Assembly: GCA_018417955.1 (NCBI GenBank)
Contig: JACTVC010000001.1
Coordinates: forward strand, 620,001-684,000
DNA from: Laccaria trichodermophora
Taxonomy: Eukaryota > Basidiomycota > Agaricomycetes > Agaricales > Hydnangiaceae
Direction of reading: 5' to 3'
Length of the DNA stretch: 64,000 nucleotides
The notes under the pieces were generated by a model. That model was not told the origin of the DNA. It saw only the letters and a list, made by a program, of their open reading frames with translations, and searched no databases. The position numbers and the translations under genes are program-made. Positions 38,634-50,624 of the stretch are shown here, piece after piece; the first letter of the stretch is position 1; the number at the start of each line of letters is the position of its first letter.

Positions 38634-41554
38634 TCAATCGCAATAAGCCCCAAGGTTGGCCGGCTGTTAGATGGGCAAATAATGGCTTAGGAATGAATGG
38701 ACAACCAACCAATCAGCAGAACTTACTGCAACATCTCGAGCGTATCTCAAAAGTACACCCCGCCCGACATTGAATTTCGAATTCTCTGAAGCATCCCATT
38801 CTGCCTTGCGCAGTGTTTGTTCGTTCTCGTCAACCAGCCAGTTGATCGTTCGGGTTTCAGAATCAATGACGATTCGGTCCCCATCCTTAACAAGTGCGAT
38901 AGGTCCTCCAACACGGGCTTCCGGTACGACGTGACCTATGATAAATCCTCGACTGGCTCCTGAGAAACGACCATCTGTTATTAAGGCTGTGGAACGAGCA
39001 AGTCCAGCGCCTGCAATGGCTCCTGTTGGACCTGTGGAGCCCGAGTAAGTTTCATGGGTAATCTCGCGATATGAGTATATTCTCACCAAGCATCTCGGGC
39101 ATACCGGGTGCACCTTTTGGTCCTTGATACCTAAAGATAAGCACCGTGCCCGCCTTGATCTCACCCGCCTCAAGCGCTGGATAGAATCCATCCAAGCTTG
39201 AGATGTAGTTAGCAAACCTTTCGTCGTTAAAAGCCCCTTGAACTAACCTATCAAAGCATCTCGCAATTCCCTGTCCTAAGAATCAGCGAACTCAGCTACC
39301 AAAGCAGTCGGTATGAAACATGCCTCAAATTTGAGACCTTCTTTTCCTGTGAGTTTGGCTACAGCCGTCCCTGGAGCTAGATTTCCCCGCATGATCGTGA
39401 TATGGCCCGTTTTCTTGATAGGATTGCTCAAGCTACGAACAACATCTTGCTTATCGAACTCGAGCTCAGGTACATCTGCGAGGTTTTCTGCCAAAGTACG
39501 CCCGGTCACCGTCATCTGTGTCCCATCGATAAGATCGGTGTGGTTCAATAGGTATTTCAGAATGGCAGGGATTCCTCCGATCTTGTGGATATCCTCCATA
39601 TAATACCTGCCTGAAGGCCTGGGGAATGTCTTCTATCCCGCGGTGACAAGACAGAAGATTGTTGACATACATTAAATCGGCTAGGAAAGGCGTTTTGTCT
39701 GCAATCATCTGGAAGTCATCGATTGTGAGTTCTACCTCAGCTGCGCGAGCCATAGCTAGCAAGTGCAAAACCTAAATTTCATACATTAGCTACGACCGGT
39801 TGATGCAAGAAGGAGATAACTAACTGCATTGGTGGAGCCACCAAGAACGGTTATGATGACGATAGCATTCAAAAACGAATTTCGAGTCAAGATGTCCCTG
39901 GCAACAGCAGCAAATGTTAGGTCTCCAGCTTTGATGAAACCAGACAACAGCCAACTAACCTGGGCTTCAAATCTAATTCAAGCAAACGTTTCAAATACTT
40001 TGCTGCTCGAAAACATTCTTGAACCTTCTCTGTAATCTATGATCAGCGCATGTAGAGGAGCATTGCGAGGGTAACGAACCAGGGTACAGGGCTGGCGTGC
40101 TCGATGAATAGGGCAAGGATACACCAAGAGCCTAGGGTATTCCAGTAAAATTCCTCCTATGGTACAGCACGCTGACCTCAAGGGCCGAACTCATGGTGTT
40201 TGCAGTGTACATGCCTCCACAAGCCCCTGCGCCAGGACATGCGTGGCGCACGACATCAAATCGCTCCACGTCGTTGATCTTTCCAACGGCGAATGCCCCT
40301 AAAAAGCCATCAGTATCTCTACGAAGGAACATTCGAAGATGTCGAACCATAAGATTCAAATGCGTCAGAAATATTCACTGATCCACCTTTTTCCTTGCCC
40401 ATTGAAGGGCAATCTAAACTCGCAATTCAGATCCAGCCCTTTTTAGACAAGTAACCTTATTTACCGACATGCCGGACGCCCGGTTGAATAGTTCCACCAT
40501 AAACAATGATCGTTGGTCGATTATGACGGACTGCGGCGATGAGGCAACCTGGCATGTTCTTGTCACACCCTGGTATTGAGATATTGGCGTCGTAATGTTG
40601 AGCCTACACTTCTAAATTGCTGAGCATCTTGAGCTACTGGATATGGTGCTTACCATAACGACCTAATGAACCGACTCGCTTTTGAGTACTTAGAACTGAG
40701 GAATAAAGAGGGACCATACAGCTTCACGGTCAAAATATGAGGGTCACAGAGTGGGCACTTCAAAATGCTCCACCAACGAATATCTCATTCCTTCCAGTAA
40801 TGATATCTGTGCTCAGCCTTGCGAAGGTATATCATTGAAGCTTACCATCTGTTCCCATCGTAATCGCGTCGCTGTAATAACAGTCACGTCAAGTAGTAAC
40901 TGGAATGTTGATTTTTTACCTGACGCCAATGGTATTGAAGATAAGACCAACAAGATCCTCTGCTTTGCAACCTTCCTTTACGAGCTTGGCAAGGTCCAGC
41001 TTGGGTCGGATTGAATGATGGCCTCATGCCATAAGAGTGATGGACACACAAGGTGAGAGTTACATGGGTTCCCTGTTGATTCATTGACTCTGATCAGCGG
41101 CATGCCACTAGACTGCTTATTTCAACGTACCTTCCCACCACACTGGAGAAATCCCAATCTAAAACAGCCTGTTTAGAACCTGTCATTGAAACGGCGCCTC
41201 GATCCCCTATATACCTGAGGCTTGTTCATATCGTCCTCACTCAAACCGACAGCGTAAACTTAAGCCGGGCTAGGTTGAGTTGCGAATTCGATACTTATAA
41301 TGTGCAAGAGCACGAACGCATCGCCTGAGCACCACCCCGAATCTGTACTTTCGTATTGAGCTATGTAAGACCGAAAACAGTTGGCTTCGACGATAACCTT
41401 GTTTTGCGTTAATTGACAGGATATCCTGTTCAACTTCGAATCGGGGGGGCTTGACTTCTTCAGGACATCGTGACTAGCACACAGAAAGATTTTGAACTAG
41501 CATGACCCTGATGTGGAAGCCTACTTACATGTGAACGTCTCCTGGAGCTGACAT
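38634..41554 (-). CDS. ILV3: Dihydroxy-acid dehydratase
   Basis: A gene with many introns, on the minus strand. Family blocks in order: [79 protein letters not shown] (iron-sulfur Cys), [73 protein letters not shown], and the terminal [13 protein letters not shown]. The enzyme dehydrates dihydroxy-acids in valine and isoleucine biosynthesis. Conserved Cys and the Ser-containing GRFSGAS loop are present. The best N-terminus I can splice (ATG 41554, MSAPGDVH) has no obvious mitochondrial presequence, and the junction after GGAQAM (around 41310) lacks a clear GT donor. The protein body is certain, the 5' model is not. Confidence 0.9.
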
Positions 41555-41697
41555 TATCTTCACTAGCAGATTAAATGACGAAGTGCAAGGCAAGTTTGCG
41601 ATCGAAGATATCGATAGGGAGGAAACAACCAGATACAATGTTTGCACGTCATACTAGTAATTGTAAACATAGTACTTATGGTAAATCACTGAAGTAG

Positions 41698-44075
41698 CTA
41701 AAAGTCGAAACCTTCTTTCCTAAATAATTCTAAGCTACTCCTTGCTTCAGGCTTGGCCAGGTCTGCAAGGTCTATCCGATTCTGTGAATTCAAGTTAGCA
41801 TCATCCTTGATTCATATTTGCGAAGGGTATACATACCATTGACAGCAAAGCACGGCGGAGGGTAAACCACAGCTGGTCACTGGTATCTCCACTTGTTGAT
41901 TGCTGCAGGCTCAACGCGCTCAAAAAATGTTCTGCTGCTTCCTTGTCAGCTCCGATGTTCAAACCTGAATGATATTAGTCCAAAACCAGCAAGATTCACG
42001 AGATACTAACAAGCTACCCCGACGTTGTAAATCGCGCGGGTATACGTTGGTCGGATTTGTAGAGCTTCCCGATAAGCTCCCAAAGCTTCTTCTGGCTTGT
42101 TGCCATTTGATAAAGAGGACCCAAACCTATTCCAGAGAAGGTAATCCTTGGAAAGATTGAGCGACAACTTGGCGAAATGAAAACAGAAGCAGCACCTTTG
42201 GCCGTGCCGCCAGGGCAGTTGCGAAACAATCCTTCGCACGATCGTATTCACCATTGGTGTAAAACAGTACGCCAAGGGCAATCTGAACGTCTGGATCCAT
42301 TACGCCTTGGTCATGTTGCGACCGGGCCAAACCAAGAAACAATTCAGTAATGCGAGTGTGCGTGTCCCATGCAGAATTAGTAGACATGGCTTTGATCGTC
42401 TCTTCGGGCACAACCAAAGTCGGGAATCGAGCTCTTAGCCAGCGTAAGAGCATATTGTGGGATGCACGATCATATGACTCATTTGTGAAGGATATCGCTA
42501 GAGACTGAAGAAAAGTCAACCCAAAGGCTAGCGTTGCATCAGTAGACACATACCAGCATTCCTGCACCTGGGGCACCTGCCTCTTCTGCGAGCTTCACTC
42601 CATGCGTCAAGGCTCGCATCCCTGCGTCCTCTCGCTCATCCATATTCCGCGTCTCACCCAAAAGGATCCAAGTCTCGAAACCACCTTCTCCCAGCTGTCC
42701 CTCTTGAATAGCAGCTTCCAGCATCATAGCGGCTTCAGATAAGGACCCGTTTTGTTCCAAAAGAGCTTTAGCATCGTCTAAGAGTGAGCGAGACGAGGGG
42801 GGTTGACCGAAATATTTGTTGTTCTGTTCTGAAGGGAAATAAATATTAATATTACCCGGTAAGAGATGCTGTCAACCTGGCTTACCGAAGACGTAATCGC
42901 CCAACATTGGAATCCCTTCCGCATCGAAACGAACGGAATTCTCCCTATGCGTGCCTTCTTGATAATTCCCAACGCCGCCCTCCCATGCTTCTTGCATGGC
43001 GGAGCCATAGTCATCAAGTTCGTCCCGTTGGGCATTCATCAACTGAGAAAATTCGGCTTCCCACTTGGCAAGATCTTCCTTGGGAGGTGGCAATTCTGAT
43101 TTCTGCAGCTGATCCCAAACCCTGTAGATACGATAAACCTCCATGTAATACTGAAAGTATTGAAGTGGCGCACTTTTGAAAGTCTGTCCCGTGTTCAACG
43201 TCGGATTCGCTAACATTGAGGGAGACGTTCTTGAGCGACTCTTCGATGTCTGTCGCTTCATCTTCAATCTCCACAAGACCAGATACATTGGCTTGCGCTG
43301 GAGTGAGTGACGCGGCTATTTGGGCGAAGGCAGCCTCGAAGTCGGCTTCCCTGCTCTTTCCCTTTCCCTTGCCTTCCACAACATTAAAATTTGCGTTCAG
43401 TCCATAATGCGCTACATTATTCGCGCCGTACATGGTCACTGGCATAGTGCCTCCATGCATTACAACTCCTGACATGAGTGAGGGTCGCTGATCTGCAAAG
43501 GTGGTCACATGACGATATTTTTACTTTTGGATGATCTTACATTCTGGCTTGCTGACCATACTTTGCTGCGCTGAAGGTGAAGGCAAGTAGGAAGCTCCAA
43601 ACTCAGATGCCCAAGCTGTGTTGTTCGCCGGCTCTTCGAAAAGGCGTATACCCTGTTGTTCCTTCACCCACGCATCATGCAAGTGCGGCCCACTCATTGT
43701 ATCCATACGAGCCGGCCCCAAAGCATGTGGAATTGTAAAACTGGGTGCCATTTCATGGCCTTGCTGGTTCGTGTCAAAAAATTGGCGAGCGAGAGCAACG
43801 TCATGCTCATTTGATGTTGGGTTCAAGGTTCCAGGAAGTTGATGGAGCTTCGGATAGGATCAGATGATGTTATGCGGAGAGAGTGAAATAGTTTCTCACT
43901 CTAGAAGAGGAGGGACCAGCTACTCTGTGCTACAGTACGATTAGACTTGTCTTGCAGAGATGTTATGGCGAACCTGTTGCAAGCTTCGGTCTCCTTCTGT
44001 ATGTTTGAGTACTTGAGACAAGGGATTAGATAGAACGGCGCATTCAGAGCCAGATATCAGGCCTTGAAACGACAT
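41698..44075 (-). CDS. PEX5: Peroxisomal targeting signal 1 receptor
   Basis: Multi-exon minus-strand gene. The N-terminus (SGSECAVLSNPLSQVLKH) carries the conserved cysteine used for monoubiquitination and recycling. WxxxF/Y-type motifs bind Pex14/Pex13: DAWVKEQQ and AWASEFG, with more in the linker (e.g. WEAEFSQLM). The C-terminal half is built of TPR repeats (WILLGETRNMDEREDAGMRA; VQIALGVLFYTNGEYDRAKD; WNRFGSSLSNGNKPEEALGA; IRPTYTRAIYNVGVACLN) and ends FRKEGFDF. The protein binds C-terminal SKL-type signals in the cytosol and delivers cargo to the peroxisome. Its stop lies 143 bp upstream of the ILV3 start (tandem); its start is divergent from the anillin-like gene. Confidence 0.93.
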
Positions 44076-44184
44076 GGTGATAGGTTAGGAGGACAAATGT
44101 TGAAAACGGCAGTTGTGGTAGGACCGGGTATAAACTCGGACCGGTACATGATTATTTAAATATTTATTATTTATTACAACGCCA

Positions 44185-44192
44185 TCACGTGA
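44185..44192. promoter_or_regulatory. E-box palindrome in the PEX5/anillin-like divergent promoter
   Basis: TCACGTGA lies midway between the PEX5 ATG (44075, minus) and the anillin-like ATG (44360, plus), next to an AT-rich stretch (ATTTATTATTTATTA). It is a candidate bHLH or bZIP site; function is inferred from position only. Confidence 0.35.
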
Positions 44193-44359
44193 CGAGCGCG
44201 TTTCGTTGAGTTTGTTCTCACGAGTGAATTTCGTTGACTTGCAAGTTCTTGGCTCTCCCCCTCAACAGCTCACTGTCGCCACGCTGTTCCGGCAAACTAA
44301 TTGTTGACACCGTTACATACAGTGACCAGCCATTTATTGGCAACCACGACGCGAGGATT

Positions 44360-47300
44360 ATGGCTAACCATAAATCTCCTCTGAGAGACCGACTGCTTTC
44401 AAACTCTCCTGACCCAATCAAGTCTTCTATCTTGCGCGAGTCGGGTATGGGTTGGAATTCACAATCAAGTGGCTCCCTTTCTTCTTCCTCTAGCGGAGGG
44501 TCCATCACCTCTCCACTTCGTATCTCGAAACGAGATTCTCCAGGACGTCCAAGAGGACCTGCGATTGCCCGCCGTTCCTCATCAAGCTATAAACATGTTC
44601 ATAACAACAACCTTGTTTCGAAGTCTCCCTTTAAATCACAGATCCCAACCCCGTCCACCTCATCCAATCGTCCAATCTCCATCACCTTTCCGACCTCGTC
44701 GCCCACCCGACGGGTCTCAGGTGAGAAGCGACCTCGTCCTTCTTCTCTTTATGAGCAAGCAGAAAACGAGAACGAGCGTCCGTTTGCTTTGAAACGAGAA
44801 CGCAGACAAAGTAAAGGTTTCCAAAATCTCATCGAAAAGGAACCCGTCACCAAGAGTCCTTTCAAGTTGCGTCAACGCACGAGCTCCGGTTCCCGACCTT
44901 CAACCTCGCCTATTCCCGTGCCTCTCACCAGAGCACCTTTGGCTACCTTTACGCCTTCCGCCACCTCAATACAGCCTCCCACCTCACTTATTGCACCACC
45001 TCCTCCTGCGATAAGCCCAGGTCCCTCGCCAGGCCGTTCATCCCTCGTTTCGAAGAGGATGCATGGTCCTCGTCTCAGCGGTAGCGGAAAAAGGGAACGC
45101 CGAAAAACGGTCACTTTTGACGAACGGTGTGATGTTGTCGAGTTCGACCGTGAGGAGGAAACAGATGAAGAAGCTTTAGAAATGAACGAAGATGATAATG
45201 CTCAAGATGACGCTGATGATCCATTTTTCCAAGCAACTGGGCATTCGGAGGATCACGCCCATGAGGAAGTAATGGACCAAAATGAGTCCTACGAAAGTAT
45301 CCAACTATCGGACACGGGGAGTCCAAGTGCTACCCCTTCTCTGATGGCCTTAGACCCCGATACCAGCATAACTGGCCTTGTGGAGGAGATTTTTTTCTCG
45401 CCCAATGCCCGCAATTTTCTTCCGGACTCTAGCTTTGCATCTAACGCGGGTACCCCCCCACGATACTCAGACATCCCCACGGATTTGGACACTGAAGACG
45501 GCGTTCCATTCGGGAGGAGCCATCATGTTGAAAGATTTATTCAACACCACCACCAACAACCCTCCCAGACCCAACAACCTCCAGGGTTTTCACCTCATGA
45601 TTCTCCCCGCCATCCACTTTCTCTCCAGCGGAACCATGCACCTGGCTCGTACCCTTTTAGTTTCAACCTCCCAACACATGCTTCCCCCCATGGTCCTCCA
45701 GCAACGCCACCTCGTCGCTCTCCCGGCATGCAAAGCACCCCGCCCTTAGGACGCTCGACACATTTTGAAAGAATTAAACAAGCCCGGGAAGAGGAGAAAG
45801 AGGAAGACGCTGATGACGTTAATCAACTACCACTCAGTCCCTCGCCGATGAAGCGGCCCAGCAGAGATATCGCGCAAGAAGAAGGTTTGGTTCCTCGCCT
45901 TACCATTTTGAACGGTATGTGCATCGTATTTCACTCCTATCCCAAAAGTCTTTATATTACCTTGCAGAAGCCCAAGCGGAATCCTCTTACAACTCAACTG
46001 CCGATGGAGGTGCAGACCCTTTCCAACAAAGCTCATTACAGGAAGAATCTCCTCTAGAGATCCACGGTGACGAGTCCGTGGGTTCTGTAAACGTATCAAT
46101 AGGCAACTCTCAAGTCAGTTTCGTCAGCTTGGGAGGGACTGACATAGGAGCTGAAGCAGAGGTTTGCAGCTTTCTTAATCTTCATCACACAAACTCATAC
46201 TTGCTTCTCAGGGGGACAGTTTCAATTCAACGGAAGATTCGCACAGATACGAAGAAACGGCAGATGTAGGGGAAGACGAACAGGAACGGTCTCCCTTACA
46301 TCCGACCTTCCAGTCACCTGTCTTGGCGCGCGTTGCTTCTCCAATAGGCCGACTGTCTTCCCCAGTAGGGCGTATCTCCTCGCCTATTGGGCGCGTCATT
46401 TCCCCCCTACTTACTGGTGATCAAAGCCCCAGTATGGGGGGACGGCCGCGAATTAACAAGGAGGAGGTGAGGAGAAGGTTGTTGGGACGAAGGAGTGTTG
46501 GTAGTCCAAGCCCTGAACTTGCATCCCCGTCTCCTAGAGAAGAAAAAAGTCCCGAGTGTGAAGCATCTCAGCTGGCCTCTGATGTCAACCCTCAGGTCGA
46601 CGTCAACTCCGAAAGGCTACGAGTGGAATATGAAGAAGACAGAGAAAGGGACAGGATGTCCGTCATGACCGGCCAGACGGATTTCAGCACTGAGACGGCG
46701 ATTGTTGAGCAAGCAGAGAGGAGAAATGTGCTTGCCAGTGTCACGGGACAAGACAGAGTGAACGAGCGGGAGTTTGGGTTTCTCAGCACCGGAGAAAGGC
46801 TTCAATTTGATTTTGGTAGCAAGTTCGGTCTGGGAGGGTTGGGCATCTCAAACGGTGGCAACGCTGGTTCCGACGATAATTTGGATGTCACGCCAGTGTC
46901 AGCGCGTACTAGGGCGGACAGCGTCAGCAGCCGTAGTGTTGGATCTAGTGAAATGAAGATGGGGAACGTAGATGTGGACATGGAAATGAAAAGCGCCCTT
47001 GACCGCCTAATGGAGGACGTTGCTAGTGGAAGGGTCGACGATTCCATGATGACTGACGAATGCGACGATTCTTACGACGAATCCCAAGATTCACCAATAG
47101 CTGGGCTGTCTCGACCAACGATAATGGAACGCGTGGCGACTGATACGCCACTTCTTCATAATAGTAGGGTGGCTGGCATCTCAAGCAGGACCGTCAGCGA
47201 CTCTTCGGTGGTCACTATTCCTCCACAAGTTCCTCCCAAGGATAATATCAAGCAGAGGGAACAAATGATCCTCGAACGACGGCGCGAGGCAAGGCGGATA

Positions 47301-49188
47301 ACAGAAGAGGAAGAAGCTTTCCGTGCCCCTTCCAAAGCCAAAGCACCTGTCAAGGATCAACAACATTTGGGAGTGGGAAGACCCAGTAGACGGCGAAGTA
47401 TGAGCACCGGAGATTTGCTCGACGTCCATAATGTTGCAGAGGACGATCCTCTCGCAGACAGCATTGAGAAAGAGTTGAGCAAATTAGTGGAACAACCCAA
47501 AAAAAGCGTTGGTAATTCTTCTTGATTGCTTATCACCAATGCTGAAATGACTCTAGAAATACCATATTCGGGAGCGCGGGGCCATGATTTACGCTTCCTC
47601 GTCTGAGGACAAAATTTCCCATATGGCTGGACCTGGAGACGTTGACGCAGGAAAAGCGTGGAGAGCTGTGCGGCGGCCATCCGATATGGTCAGTTCATGC
47701 CACCTTTAACCATGAAAAAATTAATAGCATCCTTTGCAGAACGAATATTCAAAGCAGATCAAAGAATACCGTGCAAAGGAAAATCTAGGGAAGGCATACG
47801 GCAAAGTCTTCGTCAAAGGTTAGCCCATCCCCTCTTTAACATGATCCTTTTTTAACGTGCTTCCTTGTTAGTGCTAGGTGTGAAAGGTGTTCATTTGCCG
47901 CTCCCGGACCAAGCGACCACAATAACCTGCACACTGAACAACGGAATTCATTTCGTTACTACCCCGGAATGTCAATTAAGCCAGGAGTGCCGCATCGATC
48001 AAGAATTTGAATTGTAAGAATCGAGTCTCTGCAGACACTTTTAAAACTGGTGCTCACTTTTGTTTAGAATTGAACATAGCAAGTTGGAGTTCACCTTGAC
48101 TATTAAAGTGAGGCGGGATCCGCACATAATTTCTCAATTCAAGGCATTGGCACCCGCGCCTCCACCTCCGGCACCAGTACCACCTCCTGTCGTCCAAACC
48201 GCCTCGAAGAGCAGCGGAATGCGAAGTTTCTTTTCCTCATCACCTAAAAAGTCAAAAGAAAAGGTCGCTCAACCTCCTCCTCTAGCCCCAGCCACTACCT
48301 CGCAACCCCTTCAGCGGCTGCCAGAAAATCTCGCTCGGTATCTGAAACCAGATGGCACGCTTGCACGAGCCTTCATTTCTTTCAAAGATATCGCAGCCCG
48401 ATGCGATACTAGGTTGTTTGAGACGAGCTATCCCTTGATTGGACAGCGGGTTGAGCTTGGTGGAAAGTTTTCGACATTGCAAGTTGGAGAGATTTTGTTG
48501 CAAATGTTTAGACTCCCTCCATTACCTGGCATTCCCCCAGATCAACTTCCACAAAGCTTGGATGATTGTCATCGTGGACTGAGGCATATCAACTGGCACA
48601 AGGTGACATACTTCCAAGGTACATTGACGCAGAGTGGGGGTGACTGTAGCGTAAATTTTTCTTTCTCTTTCTATTTTGCTCCAGTGTCTGATGGAAGTGA
48701 TGATTTAGACCTGGCGTAGACGACATCTGCGTGTCGTTGGTGCCAATCTGGTGGCCTTCAACGACGTGACAAAGAAGGCTACGGCGACCATCGACCTCAA
48801 GAAAGCGATCGCGGTCGAAGACGACCAAGAGGCGCGTAAAAATGCGCTAAATTCATCCGCTGGGTCAAATCCTCGTAGCAGCCGGTATGCTGACGAGTAT
48901 GACGGTCTGTACGGCGTGGAGAGATCTTTCCGATTGATCTTCCCCCATGACGAAGAGATTATCTTCTTTGCTGATACGGATGAAGAAAAGGCCAGATGGT
49001 AAGACTTATTGATCTGCTAAAATATGGTGACTTGAATGATTTGTATGACCAGGTTGGAAGTTTTACGCGCCTTGGTTGGCCGCATACCACCACACCCGTT
49101 GTGGGCCGAACTTCTTTGGCAGCGCCATGAGGAGATAACGAAACGAAACCAAGCGGCTCAGCAAACCATCCCCCCTTCGTCGCGGTAG
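44360..49188 (+). CDS. Bud4/anillin-like protein with C-terminal PH domain
   Basis: About nine exons. The long N-terminal part is Ser/Pro/Arg-rich and disordered, with short linear motifs (SPLRDRLLSNSPD, KSPFK twice, RRKTVTFDE, and a degenerate SPIGR/SPVGR repeat near 46330-46400). The C-terminal part is folded: VHLPLPDQATTITCTLNNGI, FELIEHSKLEFTLTIKVRRD, LARAFISFKDIAARC, then a PH domain (THINWHK-type start, WRRRHLRVVGANLVAFNDVT, SFRLIFPHDEEIIFFADTDE, WLEVLRALVGRIP). This layout fits fungal anillin/Bud4 proteins, which tie septins and the contractile ring to the membrane at division sites. The PH domain with a preceding C2-like or anillin-homology region supports membrane binding. Which yeast protein is the true counterpart is unclear. 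Confidence 0.72.
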
Positions 49189-49389
49189 TCATAGACACTG
49201 CAGCCCATCTTTCCTTCGAACTTTTATTCAAACTTCAGTCTGTACACAATCCTCACTTCTCCATTTTGTACTTTTTTTTTGCTATTTTATGACGAACTGT
49301 AAACGTCCTCAAGAGCTTTCGATAGATCAATGCAAATTTCTTCTTCTGAGTGCCATTTTGTTTCCAGAAAAGCATTGTACCGAATTCTT

Positions 49390-50546
49390 TCAATCAGCGT
49401 CCACAGGGTTCCAACCGATGGCACCCTTTTTTCCCTTGTCAAGCGCGTCAAGTTCACCCATGTCCTCTTCCGTCAACTCGAAATCGTAAAGATGGGTGTT
49501 GAGGTGGATTCTAGACGGCGTAGCGCTCTTTGGCAATGGAACGAAACTGCGCCAACGAAATCAGAATGATGGCGCAAAGGAGACTGGACAAACGAAATCT
49601 CACCCCTTTTGGAGGGACCACCGGAGGAGAATCTGGGCTGGATCACGGTTGTACTTTTTTTTTTTTTTTTTTTTTTTTTTTCAGATCAAGCAAAAATGAA
49701 GAACAAAATTAGGAACCTTTCCAGCCAACTTTGTTATGACCGGGTCGTCCATCTTTCCGCGAATAATGGGGCAATAAGCTTGGACGACGATATCGTTCTC
49801 TTTACAGTAGTCCACTATTGGTTTTTGTTGGCACAAGGGGTGGAGCTAAATTATCGGGTAAGACGATGCGAAATGCATTTGGGATAATAATATACCTCTA
49901 TCTGGTTGACGGCGGGTCTTTCGTATCCCGCGTTCTTGATTTCCTCAAGGTGCTTTACGCCGCTGCCCCTTGTCGTCTAAAATGACGTAGAGCGAAAAAT
50001 AGATGCTCACTAGTTCGATACACCAACAGTTCGGATTTTACCCGCATGCCTGCACTCCAAGAGAGCCTTGTATGTCTCGAGACGGCGTTCGGTACCACTG
50101 AAAGGGTCGTGGATGAGAAAGAGGTCGATGTAGTCTGTGCACGATTAGAAGTCCACTTTGTACGTCTGGCTCGTCATACCAAACTTCATCCGATCGAGGG
50201 ATTCGTTGATGCCTTTAAGTGTTTTCTCGTATCCGTGGTTCTTAGAGACACATTTGGATGCTTGACACCCAAACCTCAGCACTGAATGATAATATGGAAT
50301 GCATCCAACATGATGCGCACTGATGAATACATCCCCTCGATCGAGGCCGGATTCTCGGACGGCGTCAGCTACAGCTGCCTCGTTCTTATACACCTGGGCA
50401 GAGTCTACGTGCCTGTAGCCAGCTTTGAAGGCTTCTAGAACAGAATCCTTAGTGTCATAGTTCTGGTACACCCCAAAACCGAGCAACGGCATGAGGTGAC
50501 CTGATGAGAGACGGACAGTTGAATTGAGGGTGAGTGGAGAAGCCAT
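49390..50546 (-). CDS. Aldo-keto reductase
   Basis: Multi-exon minus-strand gene. The start MASPLTLNSTVRLSSGHLMP is followed by LLGFGVYQN, GYRHVDSAQVYKNEAAV (catalytic Asp and Tyr), FITSK after splicing (catalytic Lys), SLDRMKFDYIDLFLIHDPFS (catalytic His), IRTVGVSNYGVKHLEEI, and the C-terminal NADPH-binding IPLPKS-like PLPKSATPSRI. It ends GWNPVDAD. The tetrad is complete, so an active NADPH-dependent carbonyl reductase is expected; substrate unknown. One intron ends in 27 A residues just before its AG (49654-49681), an unusual acceptor. Divergent from the RING gene with only 78 bp between start codons. Confidence 0.85.
49655..49681. repeat. 27 nt homopolymer T (A on the coding strand) at a 3' splice site
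   Basis: A pure T run on the plus strand. On the minus strand it becomes A27 followed by GTAC, so the AG acceptor of an aldo-keto reductase intron is made by the last A of the run and the next G. The next exon begins YNRDPAQILLRW in the expected frame. Confidence 0.85.
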
Positions 50547-50624
50547 GGTGAATTACATAAGCTCAGATTGCGGAGACGTTATCTTATCTTGGCTCGCGTT
50601 CCGCTCATCGCATTACATAAACTC

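Noticed and set aside
46330..46400. Tandem repeat (SPIGR/SPVGR) as a separate minisatellite locus
   Set aside because: It is a short degenerate in-frame repeat within the disordered part of the anillin-like protein, noted there.
49289..49887. Plus-strand ORFs of 60-92 codons around the T27 run
   Set aside because: They are antisense to aldo-keto reductase exons and contain a poly-Phe stretch made by the homopolymer.
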